Part shown: piece by piece, positions 1-5,607 of the stretch | How the letters are laid out: every line of letters begins with the position of its first letter | Numbering within the stretch: position 1 is the stretch's first letter | Source: Dehalococcoidia bacterium | GTDB taxonomy: Bacteria; Chloroflexota; Dehalococcoidia; Dehalococcoidales; JAUVZE01 | DNA: 7,278 nt | Assembly (NCBI GenBank): GCA_030602665.1 | Contig: JAUVZE010000052.1 | Span: 1 to 7,278 of the forward strand | Direction: 5' to 3' | Program-made: the position numbers and the translations under genes | The notes under the pieces: generated by a model | Told to the model about the DNA's origin: nothing | The model's input: the letters and a program-made list of their open reading frames with translations, nothing else | Databases searched by the model: none

Positions 1-333
1 TTTGATGTTTACTGGCGCACCTACTTAAATGAGTTGTGGTTAATCAACAACCATTACTATGAATTTGTCGAGCAGTTTTATGAGGTGGCAGAGAAGATTG
101 AAATTCCTCGGGAAACTGTAGACCAGTACAATAGATTTGTAGTGGAATATAACGCCTTTGCCCAGAATTTCAGGGATAGTATTAGTGAGCTCAAGAAGTT
201 TGCTAGGACTGAGATAGAGCCCCCCAGTGTGAAGATGGCTAAAGAGTTGCCAGGGCCAAAAACTCTTCAGGCTACCCAAGAGGGAGAGGAGAAGCCTTCC
301 CAGCCTACCCAACATAAAGGATATATTTTGTAA
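1..333 (+). CDS. Hypothetical helical protein, 3' end only (5' end outside window)
   Basis: The frame is open from the first base of the window to a TAA at 331-333, so this is the last 110 residues of a longer protein. The TTG at 34 is in frame but has no convincing ribosome binding site and the coding frame continues upstream of it, so I do not treat it as the start. The visible part begins FDVYWRTYLNELW and is rich in aromatic and charged residues in a pattern expected of amphipathic helices up to about residue 70. It ends in a Pro/Gln/Glu/Lys-rich tail that is probably disordered. There is no signal peptide, membrane segment or catalytic motif in this part. I do not recognise the family. 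The gene is followed by the composite repeat starting at 371, with no obvious terminator between them. Confidence 0.7.
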   Translation, partial: FDVYWRTYLNELWLINNHYYEFVEQFYEVAEKIEIPRETVDQYNRFVVEYNAFAQNFRDSISELKKFARTEIEPPSVKMAKELPGPKTLQATQEGEEKPSQPTQHKGYIL

Positions 334-370
334 GCGGCTTTTAGAGGTAAGGGAAAGTGAGGTTCTTTAT

Positions 371-428
371 CTACCTCACCCCCTTAAAGCACCCAGAAAA
401 ATCTTCGATTTTCCTGGGAACCCGCTTA
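371..428 (+). repeat. 58-bp perfect direct repeat, copy 1 (left arm of composite repeat)
   Basis: This stretch is identical base for base to 6718-6775 in the same orientation. It contains an imperfect hairpin at 392-418: two 12-base arms, cccagaaaaatc and gattttcctggg, around a TTC loop, with one mismatch. The match breaks at 429 (G here, A in the other copy), then similarity resumes in C-rich sequence. It is the left arm of a longer unit whose right arm (621-685) also resembles the other copy. No open frame of note crosses it. I infer a dispersed intergenic repeat family rather than a gene. Confidence 0.9.
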
Positions 429-435
429 GTCCCCC

Positions 436-620
436 TCTCCTTCAAGAGGCTGTTTAGTTGTCATTGCGAGGCACGAGGTGCCGAAGCAATCTCTGAAGGC
501 AATAGTGAGATTGCTTCGCTTAGCCTGTCCTGAGCGCCATGAGATTCTTCGCTACGCTCAGAATGACACGAAGCGAAGGGCTCGCAACGACAGTTTGAAT
601 TGCTAAACGGTCTCCTTCAA
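436..620. repeat. 10-bp direct duplication (436-445 and 611-620) flanking a nested element
   Basis: The sequence tctccttcaa occurs at 436-445 and again at 611-620, on either side of the 446-610 block. Removing 446-620 in thought joins the arms at 430-440 (tccccctctcc) and 622-632 (ggagaggggga) into an 11-bp perfect inverted repeat with a short ttcaaa loop. That is the same layout as the uninterrupted copy at 6777-6796. This is the pattern expected of a target-site duplication made when a small element inserted into the hairpin loop. Confidence 0.65.
446..610. mobile_element. MITE-like nested palindromic element, about 165 bp, non-coding
   Basis: The ends are inverted relative to each other: ctgtttag at 450-457 matches the complement of ctaaacgg at 603-610 with one mismatch, and tgtcattgcgag at 459-470 matches the complement of ctcgcaacgaca at 581-592 with one mismatch. 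Inside are a small hairpin, ggcac-gag-gtgcc (470-482), and an 11-bp perfect inverted repeat, gaagcaatctc (483-493) and gagattgcttc (507-517). The rest contains GC-rich 'cttcgct/agcgaag' units. No transposase or significant reading frame is present. The sequence style matches the common bacterial intergenic repeat read as 'cattgcgaggcacgaagtgccgaagcaatc', which I recognise from memory only. The inverted ends and flanking duplication support a non-autonomous element moved by a transposase encoded elsewhere. Confidence 0.6.
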
Positions 621-685
621 AGGAGAGGGGGAAGGGAAGGTTTTGAAGGGGCTTCGCCCCTCTTAGACACCGATCCTTGTTAAAC
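621..685. repeat. Right arm of composite repeat, copy 1, with GC-rich hairpin
   Basis: This arm holds the second half of the split inverted repeat (622-632) and a hairpin, aggggc-ttc-gcccct (647-661). The 18 bases at 647-664 are identical to 6811-6828. Another near-match (9 of 10), cttgttaaac at 676-685 against cttgtttaac at 6834-6843, suggests that the repeat unit ends there. The hairpin lies 57 bases upstream of the next start codon. It is not followed by a T-tract, so I do not call it a terminator on the plus strand. Confidence 0.65.
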
Positions 686-707
686 TAAGGTATGTCCTTC
701 AAAAGAG

Positions 708-716
708 AAAGGAGGT
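708..716 (+). promoter_or_regulatory. Strong Shine-Dalgarno for the 72-residue membrane protein
   Basis: The sequence AAAGGAGGT is a near-complete complement of the 16S rRNA 3' end. It lies five bases before the ATG at 722, which fixes that start and suggests efficient translation of a very short gene. Confidence 0.85.
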
Positions 717-721
717 AAGAC

Positions 722-940
722 ATGAAGTTAGCTATTGCACAGATGGTGTTGGGGATACTTATTGTTGCTAACTACTTTTTGATGATGGAGGCTTTGGATG
801 TGTTAGCTTTATCCTTATATCGTTGGGGGTGGCCTTCTTTCCCGTTACAGATTGTGCTGGGTCTGGCGGTGCTTGGGTGTGGTGTGGCACAATTCCTAAA
901 AACAAGGGAAGCGAGGATTAGACATGAAGAGACACCCTGA
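722..940 (+). CDS. Small two-helix membrane protein, unknown function
   Basis: This 72-residue protein starts at an ATG five bases after a near-ideal Shine-Dalgarno. It has two hydrophobic segments, roughly residues 4-30 (LAIAQMVLGILIVANYFLMM and onward) and 41-59 (PLQIVLGLAVLGCGVAQFLK region). They are separated by a short loop containing RWGWPSFP. The C-terminus is basic then acidic (KTREARIRHEETP), and the positive charges suggest it faces the cytoplasm. There is no recognisable catalytic motif or lipobox. It stands alone between the composite repeat and the lipoprotein gene, which has its own promoter, so the two need not be co-transcribed. I do not recognise a family. The strong ribosome site and clean membrane topology make a real gene likely. 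Confidence 0.7.
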   Translation: MKLAIAQMVLGILIVANYFLMMEALDVLALSLYRWGWPSFPLQIVLGLAVLGCGVAQFLKTREARIRHEETP

Positions 941-984
941 GGGGACAGAATTAGATAACAATGTTCCTTTGGCTCGACCTATCT

Positions 985-1014
985 TTGACAGTCTCCGTGT
1001 ATTGCCCATATACT
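985..1014 (+). promoter_or_regulatory. Sigma70-type promoter for the lipoprotein gene
   Basis: A perfect -35 box TTGACA (985-990) and a -10 box TATACT (1009-1014, one mismatch to TATAAT) are separated by 18 bases. The expected transcription start is near 1021, giving a leader of about 30 bases to the ATG at 1050. The promoter lies downstream of the alternative ATG at 924, so a transcript from here could only use the later start. Confidence 0.65.
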
Positions 1015-1049
1015 TTTATATTGAGAAAAATCCAGAGAGTTCTCATTTT

Positions 1050-2342
1050 ATGAAGCGAATCATTTTCTTGCTATTTACTGCTATAATTACTTCTCTCATC
1101 GGCTGCACTGACGCCCCGTTAGCTCATGGTGTTAGTTCTCCCAGCATAGCTGTAGATAATCAGGGCGGAATTTATGTTCTTTATCAGGTATACCATAGTG
1201 TCAGATACGAATATTACTTGCAGAAACTGGATTCAGACGGTTCCAAGCTTTGGGGAGAGAAAGGAATACTGGTGACGTCGAGGTCTGGCAGTGGTACAAG
1301 CAAAGGCCAGAGGATTTTTGCCAATGAGTATAACCTCATTACTATTTGTGCCAATAACATCTCCAGTATTAGTCTCGAGGGAGAAATCCTATGGTCAAAA
1401 ACTTTTAACGATATTTGGCAAGTTGACTATGCCGTCGGTGATAGTGCGGGCGGCGTCATATATATTACCAATGACTTAAATATAAAGAGGATTAATGCAG
1501 AAGGTGACATCGTCTGGAATATGCCGGTGTCCCCTAGAACGTACGATTCTGTGGGTTTGAAAATCACCAGTGATGGATTCGGTGGTGCTGTATTGGCCAT
1601 CATTGGAAAAAATATTCTGGAAATCCAGCGGTTAGATACCAATGGAGGATATCCCTGGGGTCAGGAACCCATCCAGATTGATTCGGCGAACCAAGAGGCA
1701 AATGCCTATATTATAGCCGATGGCGCAGGTGGGGCTTTTGTCACGTTGGCCGAGCGCGACCCGGATGATACTAAATTGCATCGAGACCTCGTCAGTATCT
1801 TGAGATTAGCCAAGAATGGTGAGAAACTTTGGCAAAAGAATCTTTCGCAAGGTCTGGTCAATTTTGAGTTTATCGTCTCAGATAATAATGGTAACGCATT
1901 CCTATTCTGGAGTTTTTCCTCAAATCTATACGCACAGAAGATAGCACCAGACGGAGAATTGCTATGGCCCGAAGCAAGGGGTTTTGAATTAGATGGCAGT
2001 GTCTACCATGGTGCCGCTAACGGAAATAATGGCGTAATAATCGGTTGGAATTTGCTGGACCAGCAGGGTAGAGTTCTCCGTGGGCAAATCATGGATGAAG
2101 ATGGCGTGTTAACAATTCCTCAAGACGAGGGAATAATGATATCTAATGATAACAGAGTGCATAGTTCGGATTTGCCAGTGTCAACTTTCAAAATCCTACC
2201 AGATTGGGATGGGGGAGCTTTGTTTGCTTGGGGCAGCAGCGAGGTCCTTTACTCAATAGAGCACTCTTCAGTACAGAGACTAAATAGTAAAGGCGAGATT
2301 ATGTGGGGTGATTCTGGTATCCAGTTGGACGATTGGAACTGA
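1050..2342 (+). CDS. Lipoprotein with about eight beta-propeller-like repeats
   Basis: This is a predicted 430-residue exported lipoprotein. I chose the ATG at 1050 over the in-frame ATG at 924 for three reasons: the protein then begins with a classic lipoprotein signal (MKRIIFLLF, hydrophobic core, lipobox LIGC with Cys19 for lipidation), a good promoter sits just upstream at 985-1014, and the extra 42 residues are hydrophilic and would bury the signal. A weak gagag at about 1034-1038 may serve as ribosome site. The mature part repeats a unit of roughly 45-60 residues of the form D-G-x-GG-A/I-x-hydrophobic, then QRL-D-x-x-G-x-x-LW. The G-x-x-[LIVMP]-W blocks end near residues 68, 115, 156, 203, 261, 306 and 419, and a degenerate unit ends near 356. 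About eight such units suggest a single seven- or eight-bladed propeller. No enzyme residues are recognisable, so a binding or scaffold role on the outer face of the membrane is only a guess. Confidence 0.8.
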   Translation: MKRIIFLLFTAIITSLIGCTDAPLAHGVSSPSIAVDNQGGIYVLYQVYHSVRYEYYLQKLDSDGSKLWGEKGILVTSRSGSGTSKGQRIFANEYNLITICANNISSISLEGEILWSKTFNDIWQVDYAVGDSAGGVIYITNDLNIKRINAEGDIVWNMPVSPRTYDSVGLKITSDGFGGAVLAIIGKNILEIQRLDTNGGYPWGQEPIQIDSANQEANAYIIADGAGGAFVTLAERDPDDTKLHRDLVSILRLAKNGEKLWQKNLSQGLVNFEFIVSDNNGNAFLFWSFSSNLYAQKIAPDGELLWPEARGFELDGSVYHGAANGNNGVIIGWNLLDQQGRVLRGQIMDEDGVLTIPQDEGIMISNDNRVHSSDLPVSTFKILPDWDGGALFAWGSSEVLYSIEHSSVQRLNSKGEIMWGDSGIQLDDWN

Positions 2343-2375
2343 AATATCTCGGAAGAATTTCAGCATTAGGGTGGA

Positions 2376-2453
2376 TTGTTTTTACTTCCTGCCTCGATAT
2401 TGCTACTGGTGGCTGCCTTTGGCCTGAAGCGAGAGTTATCGGTGGTGAAGTGA
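2376..2453 (+). CDS. Possible 25-residue hydrophobic peptide or remnant of a membrane protein
   Basis: In the gap between the lipoprotein gene and der, a frame from a TTG at 2376 to a TGA at 2451 encodes a hydrophobic stretch (FLLPASILLLVAAFGL) followed by a polar tail, KRELSVVK. This resembles one transmembrane helix with a basic cytoplasmic end. The preceding agggtgga is close to the TTG but spacing is poor. An overlapping frame just upstream (from about 2342) reads KYLGRISALGW, so a single-base shift near 2370 would fuse the two into a longer membrane peptide. It may be a small gene, a decayed one, or chance. I hold it as tentative. Confidence 0.2.
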   Translation: MFLLPASILLLVAAFGLKRELSVVK

Positions 2454-2513
2454 GGTTATTTAGCAAAGGGATTAAAAGGGGATAGGGTTAATAAAAGTAA
2501 GGGGTGAGGGGTT

Positions 2514-2519
2514 GGAGGT
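2514..2519 (+). promoter_or_regulatory. Shine-Dalgarno that favours the GTG start of der
   Basis: GGAGGT lies four bases before the GTG at 2524. It is inside the coding sequence if the earlier TTG at 2512 were used. This spacing and the family N-terminus both favour the GTG. Confidence 0.55.
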
Positions 2520-2523
2520 TGAA

Positions 2524-3837
2524 GTGAGCAAGCCTATTGTGGCTATTGTTGGGCGACAGAATGTGGGTAAATCTACCCTCTTAAATCGTATGGCAGGTAA
2601 GCCAATAGCTATTGTCGCCGACCTGCCGGGGACAACCCGTGACCGCATATTTGCCGATGTCTCGTGGCAAGAGGTTGGCTTTACTATAGTTGATACCGGC
2701 GGTCTGGAACTAAGACCTCGTTCCACTATGGCTCAAGGGGTCAGGGAGCAGGTGGAGGTGGCCATCGCTGAGGCCGATGCTATTATCTTTCTAGTGGATG
2801 TCAGGGATGGGGTAATCCCCTCTGACTCGGAAATAGCTGACATGCTTCGTCAGTCAAGCAAGCCGATAGTTTTGGTGGCTAATAAGGCAGATAATGCCAA
2901 ATTGGAGACCGGGGCGGTAGAATTTTATCAGTTGGGGCTGGGGGAGCCACTGGTAATTTCAGCTTATCATGGCCGGGGCATTGCTGAGCTATTGGATAAA
3001 ATCATCGCCCTGTTACCGGCTCCACCACCGATTAAGGCGGAGCCAGAGGTCATGAAGGTGGCTATTGTTGGTAGACCTAATGTTGGTAAGTCAATGCTAC
3101 TTAATGCCCTTGTAGGTGGGGAGCGGGCTATTGTTAATGATGTCCCAGGGACTACTCGGGATGCCATAGATACTCTATTTGACTTTGATGGGCAAAGTGT
3201 GTTACTTATTGATACCGCTGGTATCAGGCGGCGGGGACGATTGGGGACGGGGGTAGAACGGTATAGTGTGCTTCGTGCTCTGCGGGCGATTGACCGGGCT
3301 GATATAGCCTTGCTGGTGCTTGATGCCACTGAGTTGGTAACGGCTCAGGATATGCATATTGCTGGCTATATTCAGCAGGCGGCTAAGGGAATTGTATTGG
3401 TGGTCAACAAATGGGACCTGGTTGCGGATGGGAATATAAAGGAGTATCATAAATATATTCTTCGGCAAATCAAGTTTATGTCCTACGCATCAGTGCTGTG
3501 TATTTCAGCTAAATTTGGGCAGGGGGTGGACAAGGTGATGCCTGAGGCCCGCCAGGTATATCAGGAGAGGCTCAAACGGCTGCCTACAGCTGCAGTTAAT
3601 AGTGTGGTTCAGCAAGCGGTAGCGGCTCACAGTCTACCACGAAGCGGCACTAAGCAACTAAAGATTTTATATGCCACTCAGGCTGAGGTAAACCCGCCAA
3701 CCTTTATCTTTTTTGTCAACGATGTCGGGCTAATACACTTTTCTTATCGACGCTATCTGGAAAACAAGCTGCGCCAGTCATTTGGCTTTGCCGGCACCTC
3801 CATTCGTTTAGTCTTTAAGACCAGGGGTGAGTCATGA
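2524..3837 (+). CDS. der: Ribosome biogenesis GTPase Der (EngA), double G-domain
   Basis: Der is a GTPase needed for assembly of the 50S ribosomal subunit. This 437-residue protein has the full family layout. G domain 1 shows GRQNVGKST (10-18), PGTTRD (35-40), DTGG (57-60) and NKAD (120-123). G domain 2 shows GRPNVGKSM (183-191), PGTTRD (208-213), DTAG (230-233), NKWD (295-298) and SAK (328-330). The C-terminal KH-like domain (about 355-433) has the conserved NPPTFIFFVND and HFSYRRYLENKLR blocks. I chose the GTG at 2524 because GGAGGT lies just upstream and the protein then begins (V/M)SKPIVAIVG as in the family; a TTG at 2512 would add four residues. Small departures from the usual pattern are Gln for Pro in the first P-loop and Met after GKS in the second. 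The gene overlaps plsY by four bases, which indicates translational coupling. Confidence 0.96.
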   Translation: MSKPIVAIVGRQNVGKSTLLNRMAGKPIAIVADLPGTTRDRIFADVSWQEVGFTIVDTGGLELRPRSTMAQGVREQVEVAIAEADAIIFLVDVRDGVIPSDSEIADMLRQSSKPIVLVANKADNAKLETGAVEFYQLGLGEPLVISAYHGRGIAELLDKIIALLPAPPPIKAEPEVMKVAIVGRPNVGKSMLLNALVGGERAIVNDVPGTTRDAIDTLFDFDGQSVLLIDTAGIRRRGRLGTGVERYSVLRALRAIDRADIALLVLDATELVTAQDMHIAGYIQQAAKGIVLVVNKWDLVADGNIKEYHKYILRQIKFMSYASVLCISAKFGQGVDKVMPEARQVYQERLKRLPTAAVNSVVQQAVAAHSLPRSGTKQLKILYATQAEVNPPTFIFFVNDVGLIHFSYRRYLENKLRQSFGFAGTSIRLVFKTRGES

Positions 3838-4508
3838 TAATCGCCAAGTTTGTTGCCGTGGTAATTCTTGGTTACCTTTTGGGTTCTATCCCCTTTGGTT
3901 TGTTGGTAGGCAGGCGCAGCGCCAAGGTAGATGTCCGGCAGTATGGCAGTGGCAAGACAGGGGCGACTAATGTGCTGCGAACAGCGGGTAAGAAGGCGGC
4001 AGCTCTGGTAGTCATCCTAGATGTGTCAAAGGGAGTATTGGCGGTATTATTTGCTGGCTTAATAGTAAGGGGCGACTATCTGGTGGTGGGTGAGTTTGGT
4101 TTAGGAATGCTGGTTGCCCAGGTTTTAGCAGCTTCAGCGGCTATTATCGGGCATATTTTTCCGGTGTTTCTTAAATTTAAGGGGGGGAGGGGTGTTGCCC
4201 CCTTCTTCGGTGGACTAATAGCTTTGTGTCCGCCGGCAGCACTATTTGGCGGTGAGATTTTAATCATTGGTGCTGGCTTAACCAAGTTTGCCTCGCTGGG
4301 CTCTATTGCCGGGGTAGTAGGCACCTATGCTATATTGGTGCCCCTTACCATTATGAACGGCTTCCCTATTGAATATCTGGCCTATGCTCTGATTGGCACG
4401 ATAATTATTATTGTTATGCACCGGGATAATATCGTGCGGTTAATTAAGGGGAAGGAGCTTAAGCTAGGCCAGAAGGCTCGGACGGGGGATTTGCCCCCGT
4501 CGGCTTAA
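3834..4508 (+). CDS. plsY: Acyl-phosphate:glycerol-3-phosphate acyltransferase PlsY
   Basis: PlsY is an integral membrane enzyme that transfers an acyl group from acyl-phosphate (made by PlsX) to sn-glycerol 3-phosphate, giving lysophosphatidate. The 224-residue length is within the family range. Visible signatures are the N-terminal helix with GYLLGSIPFGLLVGR (13-27), motif 1 GSGKTGATNVLR (38-49), DVSKG (63-67), motif 2 HIFPVFLKFKGGRGVAP (107-123) and motif 3 HRDNIVRLIKGKE (196-208). At least five hydrophobic segments are evident. Motif 1 has Lys where the usual GSGN has Asn, which may be lineage-specific. The ATG overlaps the der stop as ATGA and is preceded by aggggtga inside der. The next gene, gpsA, makes its substrate, so plsY-gpsA form a functional pair. 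Confidence 0.96.
   Translation: MIIAKFVAVVILGYLLGSIPFGLLVGRRSAKVDVRQYGSGKTGATNVLRTAGKKAAALVVILDVSKGVLAVLFAGLIVRGDYLVVGEFGLGMLVAQVLAASAAIIGHIFPVFLKFKGGRGVAPFFGGLIALCPPAALFGGEILIIGAGLTKFASLGSIAGVVGTYAILVPLTIMNGFPIEYLAYALIGTIIIIVMHRDNIVRLIKGKELKLGQKARTGDLPPSA
4481..4501 (+). other. GC-rich hairpin at the 3' end of plsY
   Basis: An 8-bp perfect stem, gacggggg with cccccgtc, encloses a five-base loop and overlaps the last codons of plsY, with the stop codon at 4506-4508. No T-tract follows (cggcttaaac), so it is a poor intrinsic terminator. It could instead stabilise the upstream message or attenuate read-through into gpsA. The stem also encodes the G-D-L-P-P-S tail, so its function is uncertain. 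Confidence 0.35.
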
Positions 4509-4554
4509 ACAGAAATCAAGGTTCTTGGTAATCCCCTTGGAGAGCAGGTAAGAT

Positions 4555-5607
4555 ATGCCCAAAGTAGCTATCATTGGCACCACTACCTGGGGGATAACTC
4601 TGGGGATGGTGTTGGCACATAAGGGACTAGAGGTCAGGCTGTGGGCACGGACTGAAAAGGAAGCCAGTAAACTGAGGGATAAGGGGCCTGACCCACACCT
4701 GCTACCGGGTGTTACCTTTCCGCCACAACTGTCAGTTACCAGCTCATTGAGTGAAGCCTTAGCCTATGTCAACGCTATTATCCTAGCGGTGCCATCACAG
4801 TCTATGCGTCAGAATATACTATCAGTCAAATACTACCTAAACAAGTCAATGCTGGTGGTGAGTGCCGCTAAAGGTCTGGAGATTGGTAGCAACAAGCGTA
4901 TGTCTGAGGTAATTGCTGAAGAGATAGACCCCCGTTTCCAGTCTAATATTTGTGTTCTTTCTGGTCCTAATCTGTACAAAGAGGTTCTTCGTGGCCTGCC
5001 AGCGTCGGCAGTGGTGGCTGCTGAGAATGGAGCTATAGCCAAACAAGCTCAAAAGCTACTAACGACACCTAATTTTTGTGTGTATACTAATACTGATGTT
5101 GTTGGGGTAGAACTGGGAGGGGCATTAAAGAATATCGTTGCTCTGGGTGCTGGTATGGTTGATGGACTAGGCTATGGTGATAATGCCAAGGCAGCTTTCG
5201 TTACCCGCGGTCTGACTGAGATGGCGGCTCTTGGATTTGCCCTAGGGGCAAATCCACTTACCCTCTCCGGATTAGCTGGTTTGGGTGATTTAATAGCTAC
5301 CTGTGCCAGCCCGTTAAGTCGCAATCACTATGTAGGGGTGGAACTGACCAAAGGGCGCTCGCTGGAGGAGATAACCGCTTCAATGGCTGGTGTGGCCGAA
5401 GGGGTGAGCACCACTGTTGCCGTCTGGAATCTAGCCCAGCAACTTGGGCTGGAGATGCCTATTGCCGAAAAGATTTATCAGGTGCTGTATAATGGTGTCG
5501 AGCCTCGCCAGGCAATAGTTGAGCTACTAGGAGCTGGGGGTAGGCATGAGTTAGCCGGGCGGAAATGGAGGCTGTTCTCCTTCTTCAGGCACCAAAGACA
5601 TTCTTGA
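4555..5607 (+). CDS. gpsA: NAD(P)+-dependent glycerol-3-phosphate dehydrogenase GpsA
   Basis: GpsA reduces dihydroxyacetone phosphate to sn-glycerol 3-phosphate in the cytoplasm, providing the backbone for phospholipids. The 350-residue protein has an N-terminal Rossmann fold (VAIIGTTTWGITLG, 4-17), AVPSQSMR (78-85), SAAKGLE (103-109) and SGPNLYKEV (136-144). The C-terminal catalytic domain has GGALKNIVALGAGMVDGLGYGDNAK (188-212 region) with the expected catalytic Lys192. It continues with GLAGLGDL (239-246), SPLSRNHYVG (252-261) and VAEGVSTT (280-287). The dinucleotide loop reads GTTTWG rather than the common GxGxWG. The length is slightly above that typical of the family because of a basic tail, FSFFRHQRHS. 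The gene starts 46 bases after plsY, with aggta before the ATG. Its last 23 bases overlap the 3' end of the convergent dnaJ. Confidence 0.96.
   Translation: MPKVAIIGTTTWGITLGMVLAHKGLEVRLWARTEKEASKLRDKGPDPHLLPGVTFPPQLSVTSSLSEALAYVNAIILAVPSQSMRQNILSVKYYLNKSMLVVSAAKGLEIGSNKRMSEVIAEEIDPRFQSNICVLSGPNLYKEVLRGLPASAVVAAENGAIAKQAQKLLTTPNFCVYTNTDVVGVELGGALKNIVALGAGMVDGLGYGDNAKAAFVTRGLTEMAALGFALGANPLTLSGLAGLGDLIATCASPLSRNHYVGVELTKGRSLEEITASMAGVAEGVSTTVAVWNLAQQLGLEMPIAEKIYQVLYNGVEPRQAIVELLGAGGRHELAGRKWRLFSFFRHQRHS

Noticed and set aside
40..315. Minus-strand frame opposite the first gene
   Set aside because: It is a shadow of the plus-strand frame, which is open to the window edge; the antisense translation is leucine-rich without domain features or a good ribosome site.
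371..685. CRISPR array
   Set aside because: There are no regularly spaced short repeats with unique spacers; the repetition here is explained by hairpins, one nested element and its flanking duplication.
692..718. Eight-codon frame MSFKRERR ending just before the membrane protein start, possibly a leader peptide
   Set aside because: It has no ribosome site of its own, no regulatory codon run or attenuator pair, and it mostly reflects the purine-rich Shine-Dalgarno region.
2454..2511. Promoter immediately upstream of der
   Set aside because: The sequence is purine-rich with several AT stretches, but no -35/-10 pair with 16-18 base spacing is convincing.
2967..3468. Minus-strand frames inside der
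   Set aside because: They lie fully opposite conserved G domain 2 coding sequence and have low-complexity Ser/Arg/Pro translations typical of antisense shadows.
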